This document shows, one piece after another, positions 8,153 to 15,941 of a stretch of 64,000 nt of DNA (within the stretch, counting starts at the first letter, position 1; each line of letters opens with the position of its first letter). Origin of the DNA: Pseudonocardia hierapolitana (lineage in GTDB: Bacteria > Actinomycetota > Actinomycetes > Mycobacteriales > Pseudonocardiaceae); contig NZ_VIWU01000001.1 of NCBI RefSeq assembly GCF_007994075.1, forward strand, positions 7,626,001 to 7,690,000, in the 5' to 3' direction. Below the pieces are notes generated by a model. It saw only the letters and a program-made list of their open reading frames with translations. It was not told the DNA's origin and did not search any database. A program made the position numbers and the translations under genes.

Positions 8153-8226
8153 CTGGGAGGGCCCTGAACAACTCCGACCTACTGCGCGGCGCTCGCTACG
8201 GCCGGAGTTGTTCAGGGCCCTCCCAG
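8153..8226. terminator. Perfect 24-bp hairpin, terminator of the Lrp gene
   Basis: Bases 8153-8176 are the exact reverse complement of 8203-8226, with a 26-base loop between. The hairpin follows the stop of the minus-strand Lrp gene (8242) by 16 bases and precedes the sigma-factor start. There is no T-run, as is common in high-GC actinobacteria. The length and perfection exceed what a terminator needs, so it could also be a mobile palindromic element. Confidence 0.75.
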
Positions 8227-8241
8227 CCGACGATCTGCGGT

Positions 8242-8754
8242 TCAGATTCCCCGGCGTCCGGCCGCCCTGGTGTGCTCGAAGATGAGGTTCGTCTCGGTGC
8301 CGGCGATGGCGGGGTCGCGGTTGAGGTGGTCGGCGACGAACGCGCGCAGCGCGTCGGTGCTGGGCGTGGCGACGTGCAGCAGGAAGTCGTTGGCGCCCGC
8401 GACGAAGTAGACGTCCAGCACCTCGGGCCGCCGCGACAGCGCCGCGACGTGTTCTGTGAGGCTGCCGCGGGCGTTCGGCTGGAGCCGGATGGCGATCATC
8501 GCCTCGAGGTCGTGGCCGAGGGCACGCGGGTCGATGTCGGCGTGGAACCCGCGGATCACGCCGTTCGCCCGCAGGGCGCGCACGCGGGCGAGGCAGGTGG
8601 ACTGGGCGACGCCGACGCGACCGGCCAGCTCCTTGTTGGAGATGCGGGCGTCGTCGGCGAGGACCCGCAGGATCGCCAGGTCGGTGGCGTCGAGGCGAAC
8701 GTCGTGCGACCGGATCGCCCTTTCGGGCCGCGAACCCGCAGGTGGCAGTGGCAC
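8242..8754 (-). CDS. Lrp/AsnC-family regulator (AldR-like)
   Basis: The 170-residue product has an N-terminal AsnC helix-turn-helix (LDATDLAILRVLADDARISNKELAGRVGVAQSTC in the first half) and a C-terminal RAM ligand-binding domain (from about residue 75, GHDLEAMIAIRLQP, through VAGANDFLLHV). The first 17 residues before VRLDATD are atypical and a start further in is possible; GTG 8754 is the longest plausible choice. It is divergently transcribed from alanine dehydrogenase with only 68 bases between the starts. That is the arrangement of mycobacterial AldR, which activates ald in response to alanine, so the same role is inferred. The shared intergenic region should carry its operator, but I cannot define a clear binding site. 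Confidence 0.88.
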   Translation of the reverse strand: MPLPPAGSRPERAIRSHDVRLDATDLAILRVLADDARISNKELAGRVGVAQSTCLARVRALRANGVIRGFHADIDPRALGHDLEAMIAIRLQPNARGSLTEHVAALSRRPEVLDVYFVAGANDFLLHVATPSTDALRAFVADHLNRDPAIAGTETNLIFEHTRAAGRRGI

Positions 8755-8822
8755 TCGAGCAATCTACCGAATCTCCTGCGGAAGAAGTTGCCCTCGACCG
8801 TCAGCATCTTCATTCTCCGTCC

Positions 8823-9956
8823 ATGAGGATCGGTGTTCCCCGCGAGGTCAAGAACCACGAGTACCGGGTGGCGCTCACGCCTGCGGGCGCGCAGGAGCTC
8901 ACCCGCGCCGGGCACCACGTGCTCGTCGAGCGCGGCGCCGGGGTCGGCAGCTCGATCAGCGACGCCGACTTCGAGGCCGCAGGCGCACGCATCGTCGGCG
9001 GCGCGAACGGCAACGGGGCCGACGAGGTGTGGGCCAGCGCTGACCTGCTGCTCAAGGTGAAGGAGCCGATCGAGCAGGAGTACCACCGGCTGCGCCGCGG
9101 CCAGGTGCTGTTCACGTACCTGCACCTCGCGGCGTCCGAGGAGTGCACCCAGGCCCTGCTCGCGGCAGGCACCACCGCGATCGCGTACGAGACCGTGCGC
9201 CTGCCCGACGGCTCGTTGCCGCTGCTCGCCCCGATGAGCGAGGTCGCGGGCCGGCTCGCGCCACAGGCGGGCGCGAACGCCCTCATGCGAGCGGCCGGCG
9301 GGCGCGGCGTGCTGCTCGGAGGGGTGCCCGGCGTGCGGCCGGCGAACGTCGTGGTGATCGGCGCCGGTGTGGCCGGCCAGAACGCGGTGGCCATGGCCGT
9401 CGGACTCGGCGCCGACGTCACCGTGCTCGACCTCGACATCACCAAGCTGCGCCAGGTCGACGAGCGCTACGCCGGTCGGGTCCGCACCCTCGCCTCCAAC
9501 AACCACGAGCTCGAGAAGGCCTGCCTGGACGCCGACCTCGTGATCGGCGCCGTCCTCGTGCCCGGCGCGCGCGCCCCGCGGCTGGTGAGCAACGACCTCG
9601 TCCGCCGGATGAAGCCCGGCTCCGTGCTCGTCGACATCGCGATCGACCAGGGCGGCTGCTTCGAGGACTCCCGACCCACCACGCACGCCGACCCGACCTA
9701 CACGGTGCACGGCTCGGTGTTCTACTGCGTGGCCAACATGCCCGGCGCCGTGCCGCACACCTCGACGTACGCGCTGACCAACGCCACGCTGCCCTACGTG
9801 CTGCGACTGGCGAACCTGGGCTGGGCCGACGCGCTCGCGGCCGACCCCGCCCTCGCCGCCGGTCTCTCGACGCACCACGGCGCGCTGACCAACCTGCAGG
9901 TCGCCCACGACCTGGGCCTGCCCTACGCCGACCCGCACACCCTCGTCGCGGCCTGA
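8823..9956 (+). CDS. ald: Alanine dehydrogenase
   Basis: The 377-residue enzyme interconverts L-alanine with pyruvate, ammonium and NADH. The start MRIGVPREVKNHEYRVALTP is the classical family N-terminus, with substrate-binding Arg15. The catalytic Lys lies in LLKVKEP, the catalytic His in TYLHLA, the NAD-binding glycine motif in VVVIGAGVAGQNAV and the catalytic Asp in VDIAIDQGG. A GTG/ATG frame extension to 8742 exists, but ATG 8823 alone gives the correct family start. A small Asn-Gly rich insertion (GGANGNGADE) lies near residue 60. It sits divergently beside the Lrp-type regulator that probably controls it by alanine, linking amino-nitrogen use to the redox state. Confidence 0.96.
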   Translation: MRIGVPREVKNHEYRVALTPAGAQELTRAGHHVLVERGAGVGSSISDADFEAAGARIVGGANGNGADEVWASADLLLKVKEPIEQEYHRLRRGQVLFTYLHLAASEECTQALLAAGTTAIAYETVRLPDGSLPLLAPMSEVAGRLAPQAGANALMRAAGGRGVLLGGVPGVRPANVVVIGAGVAGQNAVAMAVGLGADVTVLDLDITKLRQVDERYAGRVRTLASNNHELEKACLDADLVIGAVLVPGARAPRLVSNDLVRRMKPGSVLVDIAIDQGGCFEDSRPTTHADPTYTVHGSVFYCVANMPGAVPHTSTYALTNATLPYVLRLANLGWADALAADPALAAGLSTHHGALTNLQVAHDLGLPYADPHTLVAA

Positions 9957-9970
9957 GCCGCACCGACGCC

Positions 9971-10003
9971 GCGACTCGCGTACACCCCGGAGCGCGACTC
10001 GCG
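9971..10003. repeat. Short 23-nt-spaced direct repeat GCGACTCGCG
   Basis: GCGACTCGCG occurs at 9971-9980 and again at 9994-10003, so the unit is 23 bases. It recalls the GACTCGC core of the 22-nt repeats at 1802-1957 and lies in the same kind of place, just after a gene end and before a probable leaderless start. It is probably a shorter relative of that element. Confidence 0.5.
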
Positions 10004-10067
10004 GTGGAGTGGGTCACGCCGCCCGGACGTGTGGCGGACGCCGCGCGCCGCGGGCCCGGCCGCCGCA

Positions 10068-10073
10068 TAGGGT
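10068..10073 (+). promoter_or_regulatory. -10 box TAGGGT for a leaderless GTG start
   Basis: TAGGGT matches TANNNT and ends seven bases before the GTG of the lipid kinase at 10080, where transcription would begin. No Shine-Dalgarno motif precedes that GTG. No good -35 box is seen at the right distance, so the call is weak. Confidence 0.35.
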
Positions 10074-10079
10074 TCCGTC

Positions 10080-11126
10080 GTGAACGAGTGGTGGGTCCTC
10101 GCGCTCGCGGCGCTGCCCGTACTGGGGCTGCTCGCGGTCGTCGTGGTCCGGGGCCGCCGCCACGCCGCCGATCCCGATTTGCTGACGGCCGAGCCGGAGG
10201 ACCGGCCCCTCGCCGCCGTCGTGGTCAACCCCACCAAGATCGAGGTGGACACGCGGCAGCGGATCGAGTCGGTCTGCACCGGCCTCGGGTGGGCCGAGCC
10301 GCTGTGGCTGGAGACCACCGTGGAGGACCCGGGCACCGGTCAGGCGCGGCTTGCGATCGACAAGGGTGCCGACGTCGTGCTCGCCTGTGGCGGGGACGGC
10401 ACCGTCCGCTCGGTGGCCGAAGCGCTCGCCGGGACCGGGGTGGCGATGGGGCTGGTGCCGGCGGGCACCGGGAACCTGCTCGCCCGCACCGTCGGTACCC
10501 CGGACGGCGTCGCGGCCGCCACGCGCGTCGCCCTCACCGGCGACGACCGGATCATCGACGTCGGTCGCATCCGGATCGACGGTGCCGGCGAGGAGCGGGT
10601 GTTCCTCGTGATGGCCGGCACCGGTTTCGACGCGGCGATCATGGAGAGCACGCCGGAGGCACTGAAGGTCAAGGTCGGCCCGCTCGCCTACGTGGTCTCG
10701 GGGCTGCGCGCGATGCGGGGCAGGCGGGTCCGGGTGTCGCTCAGCCTCGACGACGGGCCGCCGCTGCGCCGTCGCACCCGCAGCGTGATCGTCGGGAACA
10801 GCGGCACCCTGCTCGGCGGGCTCGTCCTCATGCCGCGCGCCACGGTCGACGACGGCGTCCTCGACGTGGTGAGCATCGCGCCGGGCACGTTCGCCGGCTG
10901 GATCGCGGTGGCCCTGCGCGTGATCACGAGACGCCCGCGGGGCCACGAGCGCGTCGAGCACTGGCAGGCCCGCTCGATCGTGATCCGGACGGAGACCCCT
11001 CAACCGTGCCAGGTGGACGGCGATCCGGTGGGCAACGCGCAGGAGCTCTCGATCCGCGTCGATCCGGGCACGCTGGTGCTGCGCGTGCCGGACGTTCCGC
11101 CACCCGACGCGCCGGACGCGGGATAG
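10080..11126 (+). CDS. Diacylglycerol-kinase-family lipid kinase, membrane-anchored
   Basis: The 348-residue protein has an N-terminal membrane segment (residues about 4-24, WWVLALAALPVLGLLAVVVV) followed by the DAGK catalytic fold. Characteristic motifs are VVVNPTK, the ATP-binding ACGGDGTVRSVAEAL, GLVPAGTGNLLART and FLVMAGTGFDAAIM; the C-terminal beta domain contains IVGNSGTLLGG, MPRATVDDGVLDV and QVDGDPVG. The family phosphorylates diacylglycerol, sphingoid bases or related lipids; the substrate here is not determined. GTG 10080 is chosen since the protein then starts right at the membrane segment and a -10 box lies at leaderless distance. The gene ends ten bases before cobF and could be co-transcribed with it, but a functional link to cobalamin is not obvious. 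Confidence 0.88.
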   Translation: MNEWWVLALAALPVLGLLAVVVVRGRRHAADPDLLTAEPEDRPLAAVVVNPTKIEVDTRQRIESVCTGLGWAEPLWLETTVEDPGTGQARLAIDKGADVVLACGGDGTVRSVAEALAGTGVAMGLVPAGTGNLLARTVGTPDGVAAATRVALTGDDRIIDVGRIRIDGAGEERVFLVMAGTGFDAAIMESTPEALKVKVGPLAYVVSGLRAMRGRRVRVSLSLDDGPPLRRRTRSVIVGNSGTLLGGLVLMPRATVDDGVLDVVSIAPGTFAGWIAVALRVITRRPRGHERVEHWQARSIVIRTETPQPCQVDGDPVGNAQELSIRVDPGTLVLRVPDVPPPDAPDAG

Positions 11127-11136
11127 GGGGCCAGCG

Positions 11137-11901
11137 GTGCGCACGGTCTACGTGATCGGCATCGGTGCGGGCGATCCCGAGCACCTCACGCTGCAGGCGG
11201 TCGCCGCGATGAACCGCACCGACGTGTTCTTCACGATCGACAAGGGCGAGGCGAAGGCCGAGCTGGCCGGGCTGCGCGCCACGCTGCTCGCCCGCCACGT
11301 CACGCGGCCGCACCGGGTGGTGACCGCGCGCGACCCGGAACGGGACCGCAGCGCGCCGAGCGGGCGCTACGCCGGCGCGGTCGCCGACTGGCAGGAGCGC
11401 AGAGCGGCGCTCTACGAGCGGATGCTCGTCGACGAGCTGGGCGAGGACGGGTGCGGCGCGTTCCTGGTGTGGGGCGACCCGGCGCTCTACGACGGGACGC
11501 TGCGGATCCTGGAGCGGATCCGCGACCGGGGCGCCGTCGCGTTCGAGGTGGTGTCCGTCCCGGGGATCAGCGCCGTGCAGGCGCTCGCCGCCGCGCACCG
11601 GATCCCGCTGAACCGGGTCGGGCGGCCGGTCGTCGTCACGACGGGGCGCAGGCTCGCCGACGACGGGCCGCCGCCGGGGGTGGACGACGTCGTCGTGATG
11701 CTGGACGCGGTGGACGCCTTCGCCGCGTTGCCCGGCGACTCCTGGGACATCTACTGGGGTGCCTACCTCGGTACCCCGGACGAGACGCTCGTGCACGGCC
11801 CGCTCCGGGACGTGACGGCGGAGATCGTGCGGCGGCGCGCCGAGCTGCGTTCCCGCAAGGGCTGGATCATGGACACCTACCTGCTGCGGCGGACCCGGTG
11901 A
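11137..11901 (+). CDS. cobF: Precorrin-6A synthase (deacetylating)
   Basis: CobF uses SAM to methylate precorrin-5 at C-1 while removing the acetate, giving precorrin-6A in the aerobic cobalamin pathway. The 254-residue product starts YVIGIGAGDPEHLTLQA, the first glycine loop of the tetrapyrrole methylase fold, and continues with VFFTIDKGEAK, LVWGDPALYDGT, VPGISAVQALAAAHRIPLNR and GAYLGTPDE, which identify CobF rather than CobM/CobI. It ends SRKGWIMDTYLLRRTR, as CobF proteins do. The start is GTG. Its TGA overlaps the GTG of cobK, so the two are coupled. The rest of the corrin pathway is not in the window. Aerobic CobF implies an oxygen-dependent cobalamin route. Confidence 0.93.
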   Translation: MRTVYVIGIGAGDPEHLTLQAVAAMNRTDVFFTIDKGEAKAELAGLRATLLARHVTRPHRVVTARDPERDRSAPSGRYAGAVADWQERRAALYERMLVDELGEDGCGAFLVWGDPALYDGTLRILERIRDRGAVAFEVVSVPGISAVQALAAAHRIPLNRVGRPVVVTTGRRLADDGPPPGVDDVVVMLDAVDAFAALPGDSWDIYWGAYLGTPDETLVHGPLRDVTAEIVRRRAELRSRKGWIMDTYLLRRTR

Positions 11902-12650
11902 GACCGGCCAGCGTGCTGGTGCTCGGTGGCACCGCGGAGGCGCGCCGCCTCGCCGCCGTCCTGCACCGCGATCCCGCGTTCGCCGTGACGTCGTCGCTCG
12001 CCGGGCGGGTCGCGGTACCGCGGCTGCCCTGCGGCGACGTCCGCATCGGCGGTTTCGGCGGCGCGGACGGCCTCACCGCGTGGTTGCGGGGGAATCGCAC
12101 GGACGCTGTCGTGGACGCGACCCACCCGTTCGCCGCCCGCATGACGGCCAACGCGCTGGCCGCCACCGCCGCCGCGGGGGTTCCGCTGGTCGTGCTGCGC
12201 CGACCCGGCTGGACCGAGGGACCGGGTGACCGCTGGCACCGCGTGCCGGACGCCGCCGCCGCGGCCGCGTTGGTGCCCCGGCTCGGCACGCGGGTGTTCC
12301 TCGCCACCGGCAGCGGCGACCTGGCCGCGTTCGCCGGGCTCGACGCGTGGTGCCTGCTGCGTGCGGTCGACCCGCCACCGCCGCCGCTCCCGGCCCGGCA
12401 CCACCTCGTGCTCGCGCGCGGCCCGTTCACGGCCGACGCCGAGCGCGCGCTGCTGCGCGAGCACCGGATCGAGGTGCTCGTCGCACGGGACAGCGGTGGC
12501 GAGCTGACCGCGGCGAAGCTGGTGGCTGCGCGGGAGCTGGGCCTGCCGGTCGTGCTGATGGCCCGCCCGCCCGCGCCGGACGCGCCCGCCGTCGCGAGCG
12601 TGGAGGAGGCCGTCGCCTGGCTGGCCGCGGCCCTCGCGGGGCGGCCGTGA
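11898..12650 (+). CDS. cobK: Precorrin-6A reductase
   Basis: This 250-residue NADPH-dependent enzyme reduces precorrin-6A to precorrin-6B, the step directly after CobF. It begins VLVLGGTAEARRLA, the family N-terminus, with VVDATHPFAARMTANA around residue 75, then LRRPGW, FLATGSGDLAAF and VARDSGGELTAAKLVAARELGLPVV (in parts), all standard CobK features. The open frame extends far upstream through cobF, but GTG 11898 overlaps the cobF stop (GTGA) and gives the expected length. Its own TGA overlaps a possible GTG at 12647 of the next gene, so cobF, cobK and the importer genes appear to be one operon. Confidence 0.92.
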   Translation: MRPASVLVLGGTAEARRLAAVLHRDPAFAVTSSLAGRVAVPRLPCGDVRIGGFGGADGLTAWLRGNRTDAVVDATHPFAARMTANALAATAAAGVPLVVLRRPGWTEGPGDRWHRVPDAAAAAALVPRLGTRVFLATGSGDLAAFAGLDAWCLLRAVDPPPPPLPARHHLVLARGPFTADAERALLREHRIEVLVARDSGGELTAAKLVAARELGLPVVLMARPPAPDAPAVASVEEAVAWLAAALAGRP

Positions 12651-12718
12651 TCGCACCGAGATCCGCGCGAACGTCCTCGGAAGGGCCGCACGCCGCATCT
12701 CGGGGCGACCACTTCCGC

Positions 12719-13882
12719 ATGATCCACGGCTCGCTGCTGGCCGTCCTGGCACTGCTCGTGGCCGCGTGCGGCGCGCCGGCGGCCGCGCCGCCCCGCCCGG
12801 ACGCGGACTGCTCGCCGAGCCCTGCGCCGACGGCCGTCGAGCTGCGGTACGCCACCAACGTCTCGGTGCGGGAGGCCGAGGGCTACCGCGTGCTGACCGT
12901 CGTGCAGCCGTTCCCCGGCGGCGCGCCGGAGTCGACCGTGCTCGTGCCCTGCGGCGCGCCGGTGCCCGCCCTGCCACCTGAGCTGGCCGCGGTGCCGGTG
13001 CTCGAGGTGCCGGTGCGCAGCGTGTACGCCGCGTCCACCACCCAGCTGCCGATGATCGTCGACATCGGGGCCCTCGACGCCCTCACCGGCGTCGGCACGC
13101 CCGGCTTCGTCTCCGGCGCCGAGGTGCGGGCGCGGATCGACGCCGGGCGCGTGGCCGGGTTCGCCACCACCGGGCAGATCGACGTCGAGCGGGTGGTGGC
13201 GGCCGCGCCGGACGTGGTGCTGAGCCAGGGCACGGACGACCCCGCGTTCCCCATCCTGCGCGAGGCGGGGATCCCGGTGCTCGGCTGGGCGGAGTACCTG
13301 GAGAGCGGCCCGCTCGCGCAGGCCGAGTGGATCAAGGTGATGGGCGTGCTGACGGGGCGGGAGGCCGAGGCCGAGCAGGTGTTCACGGCCATCGAGACGC
13401 GCTACCGGGGGCTGGCGGCGCTCGCAGCGCGCGCGGTCGACGGGTCCGGGCCGGTCCCGGTGCTGGTCGGGCAGCTCTACGAGGGCGGATGGCGGGTGCC
13501 GACCGGTGGGAGCACGGCCGGTGCGCTGCTGCGCGACGCGGGGGCCACCTGGTCGGAGGCGGGCAACCCGGCGTCGGGCGGCATCCCGAAGGACTTCGAG
13601 AGCGTCTACACCGCGGACGGGGCGGCGCCGATCTGGATCGCCGACGGGCCGTGGCCGACGCTCGCCGATGTCACCGCGGCCGACCCGCGCTACGCCGAGC
13701 TGACGGCCGTGCGCACCGGTCAGGTGTGGAACCGCGACCGGCGGATCGGCCCGACCGGCGGCAACGACCTGCACGAGCGCGGTGTGACCCACCCAGACGA
13801 GCAGTTCGCCGACCTGGTCGCGGTGCTGCACCCGGACCTCCTGCCCGGGCACGGTTTCACCTACCTGCGACGGGTGCCGTGA
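12719..13882 (+). CDS. ABC importer substrate-binding lipoprotein (BtuF/FecB type)
   Basis: The 387-residue protein begins with a lipoprotein signal, MIHGSLLAVLALLVAACGAP, with the lipobox LVAAC and Cys at residue 17. The periplasmic-binding fold of the helical-backbone class follows: TTQLPMIVDIGALDALTGVG, DVERVVAAAPDVVLSQG, EAGIPVLGWAEYLES and IPKDFESVYTADGA in short pieces. Such proteins bind corrinoids, ferric siderophores or haem. Placement behind cobF-cobK favours a corrinoid (cobinamide or B12) or a cobalt/metal complex, but sequence alone cannot decide. ATG 12719 is preferred because it puts the lipobox at the usual distance; GTG 12647, overlapping the cobK stop, would add 24 residues and is the alternative. 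It precedes its permease with a GTGA overlap. Confidence 0.85.
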   Translation: MIHGSLLAVLALLVAACGAPAAAPPRPDADCSPSPAPTAVELRYATNVSVREAEGYRVLTVVQPFPGGAPESTVLVPCGAPVPALPPELAAVPVLEVPVRSVYAASTTQLPMIVDIGALDALTGVGTPGFVSGAEVRARIDAGRVAGFATTGQIDVERVVAAAPDVVLSQGTDDPAFPILREAGIPVLGWAEYLESGPLAQAEWIKVMGVLTGREAEAEQVFTAIETRYRGLAALAARAVDGSGPVPVLVGQLYEGGWRVPTGGSTAGALLRDAGATWSEAGNPASGGIPKDFESVYTADGAAPIWIADGPWPTLADVTAADPRYAELTAVRTGQVWNRDRRIGPTGGNDLHERGVTHPDEQFADLVAVLHPDLLPGHGFTYLRRVP

Positions 13883-14919
13883 CGCGACGGCGCGTGCTCC
13901 TGTCCGCGACCGGCGCCGTCGCGGTCGTGCTCTTCGTGCTGGCCGTCGCGCTGGGCCCGGTCAGCGTCCCGCCGGTGGACACGCTGCGGGTGCTCACCGG
14001 TGCCAGCCCGTCGGACCCGCGGTGGAGCGTGCTGATCGGCACCGTCCGGTTCCCGCGGGCGGTCACCGCCGCGCTGGCCGGGGCCGCGCTCGGGGTGGCG
14101 GGCGCGCTGGTGCAGACGCTCTTCCGCAACCCCCTCGCCGACCCGTACGTGCTCGGCGTGAGCTCCGGTGCCGGGCTGGGGGTCGCGCTGTCGCTCGCCG
14201 CCGTCGGTGGCTCGGCCGGCGCGTCGTTCGCCGAGGGCCTCGCGGGCGTGGGCCGGTTGGGCGCGGTGGGGGCCGCCGCGGTGGGCGCGGCGGCGGTGCT
14301 GGGCCTCGTGCTCCTGCTGGCGCGCTGGGTCCGATCGGTGGTGACGCTGCTGGTCGTGGGCGTGATGGTGGGCGCCGCGACCACTGCCGTCGTCAGCCTC
14401 GTGCTCGCGTGGAGCGACCCGCGGATCGCCCAGCAGTTCGTCGTGTGGGGGCTGGGCAGCGTCGACGGCACGAGCCGGGCCGACCTCGCCGTGCTCGCGC
14501 CGGTGGTGGCCGCGGGGCTCGCGGTGGCGGCGCTGTCGGTCAAGCCGCTCAACGCGCTCCTGCTCGGGGAGGCGCACGCGCGCAGCGTCGGGGTGCCGGT
14601 GCGGCGGCTGCGGGCGGCCGTGGTGCTCGCGGTCGCGCTCCTGGGTGGCGGCGTCACCGCGTTCTGCGGGCCGATCGCGTTCGTCGGGATCGCGGTGCCG
14701 CACCTGGCCCGTCTGCTCGTCGACACCTCCGACCACCGGGCGCTGCTGCCCGTCACCGCGCTCGTCGGGGCGGCCGTCGTGCTGGCCTGCGTGGTGGTGG
14801 GGCACCCGCCGGGCACCGAGGTCGTGGTGCCGCTGAACGTCGTGACGTCGCTGGTCGGGGCCCCGGTGGTGATCGCCGTGCTGCTGCGCAGCAGGCGGTT
14901 CGCGGTCGCGCTCTCGTGA
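13879..14919 (+). CDS. ABC importer permease (BtuC/FecCD type)
   Basis: The 346-residue integral membrane protein has about nine to ten hydrophobic segments. It carries the FecCD signatures RFPRAVTAALAGAALGVAGALVQTLFRNPLADP (in parts) near residue 60, VSSGAGLG, and GGVTAFCGPIAFVGIAVPHLARLL near residue 255, which faces the ATPase. It would form the homodimeric translocation channel for the substrate delivered by the upstream lipoprotein. GTG 13879 overlaps the lipoprotein stop (GTGA) and its own stop overlaps the GTG of the ATPase gene. Only one permease is present, as expected for a BtuC-like homodimer. Confidence 0.92.
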   Translation: MTRRRVLLSATGAVAVVLFVLAVALGPVSVPPVDTLRVLTGASPSDPRWSVLIGTVRFPRAVTAALAGAALGVAGALVQTLFRNPLADPYVLGVSSGAGLGVALSLAAVGGSAGASFAEGLAGVGRLGAVGAAAVGAAAVLGLVLLLARWVRSVVTLLVVGVMVGAATTAVVSLVLAWSDPRIAQQFVVWGLGSVDGTSRADLAVLAPVVAAGLAVAALSVKPLNALLLGEAHARSVGVPVRRLRAAVVLAVALLGGGVTAFCGPIAFVGIAVPHLARLLVDTSDHRALLPVTALVGAAVVLACVVVGHPPGTEVVVPLNVVTSLVGAPVVIAVLLRSRRFAVALS

Positions 14920-15941
14920 GCGGCGGCGCCGTGATCGTCCTGGACGGGCTGTCCGTCGGCCACCGGGTGGGTCGGCGGCGGCCGCCCCGCACCGTGCTGG
15001 CCGGCGTGTCGGCCCGGGCCGGCGCCGGTGAGCTGACCGTGCTGGTCGGCCCGAACGGCACCGGGAAGTCCACTCTGCTCCACACGGTGGCCGGCCTCCT
15101 CCCGCCGCTCGCAGGCACCGCGTCCCTGGACGGAGCCGACCTCACGGCCCTGCCGCCCGCGGAGCGCGCCCGGCGGCTCGCCGTGGTGCTCACCGAGCGC
15201 GTCGAGGCGGGCCTCCTGTCGGTCGAGGACCTCGTCGCGCTCGGCCGCCACCCGCACACCGGCCCGACCGGCGCGCTGCGCGACACCGACCGGAAGGTGG
15301 TGGCCGCGGCCGTCGACGCCGCCGGGGCCGCGCACCTCGCCGGGCGGCGGGTGGCGGAGCTGTCCGACGGCGAGCGCCAGCGCGTCCTCGTCGCCCGTGC
15401 GCTCGCCCAGGAGCCCGCGGTGCTGCTGCTGGACGAGCCGACGGCGTTCCTCGACGTGTCCGCTCGCGTCGGGCTGCTCGGACTGCTGCGCAGGCTCGCC
15501 CGCGAGGACGGGCTCTGCGTGCTGGTGTCCACCCACGACCTGGAGCCCGCGCTGCGGGTCGCCGACCAGGTGTGGCTCCTCGACCGCGCCGGCGGGTTGC
15601 GCACCGGGCCGCCCGAGGCGCTCGTGGCCGACGGTTCGATCGCCGAGGTGTTCGACGGGCCGGGGCTGGCGTTCGACCCGGCCGCCGGTGCGTTCACGGT
15701 GCGCCCGGCCAAGGGCGGGAGACCGGTCAGGGTGGCCGCTCCCGAACCGGAGGCGGCGCTCGTGGCCCGGCTCCTCACGCGCGAGGGGTGGGCCGTGGGC
15801 CGGGAGGGCGGCGCGGTGGTGACCCGGACCGCCCCCGGCCGCTTCACCGCCGTCGACGGCGGAGGCGCGACGGTCGAGGGGATGGGCTGGGCCGAGCTGG
15901 CGGCATGGGCGCGGCGCGGGGGCCGTCAGCGCGTGGCGTAG
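14916..15941 (+). CDS. ABC importer ATPase with extra C-terminal domain
   Basis: The 341-residue protein has Walker A GPNGTGKST (residues about 45-53), the signature LSDGERQRVLVARAL (first Gly of LSGGQ replaced by Asp, common in FecE/BtuD), Walker B VLLLDEPTAFLD and the switch His in VSTHDLEP. The ATPase module ends near residue 250. About 85 further residues (from VRPAKGGRPVRVAAPEPEAAL) form an alpha/beta tail with EAALVARLLTREGWAV and the end of the protein, longer than plain BtuD and of unknown function, perhaps a regulatory or metabolite-sensing part. The GTG start overlaps the permease stop. The gene's end overlaps the end of the converging iminopeptidase gene by 16 bases, so no intergenic terminator is possible. 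Confidence 0.9.
   Translation: MSGGAVIVLDGLSVGHRVGRRRPPRTVLAGVSARAGAGELTVLVGPNGTGKSTLLHTVAGLLPPLAGTASLDGADLTALPPAERARRLAVVLTERVEAGLLSVEDLVALGRHPHTGPTGALRDTDRKVVAAAVDAAGAAHLAGRRVAELSDGERQRVLVARALAQEPAVLLLDEPTAFLDVSARVGLLGLLRRLAREDGLCVLVSTHDLEPALRVADQVWLLDRAGGLRTGPPEALVADGSIAEVFDGPGLAFDPAAGAFTVRPAKGGRPVRVAAPEPEAALVARLLTREGWAVGREGGAVVTRTAPGRFTAVDGGGATVEGMGWAELAAWARRGGRQRVA

Noticed and set aside
10987..11136. Cobalamin riboswitch before cobF
   Set aside because: The upstream gene ends ten bases before cobF, and no B12-box-like conserved sequence can be placed there.
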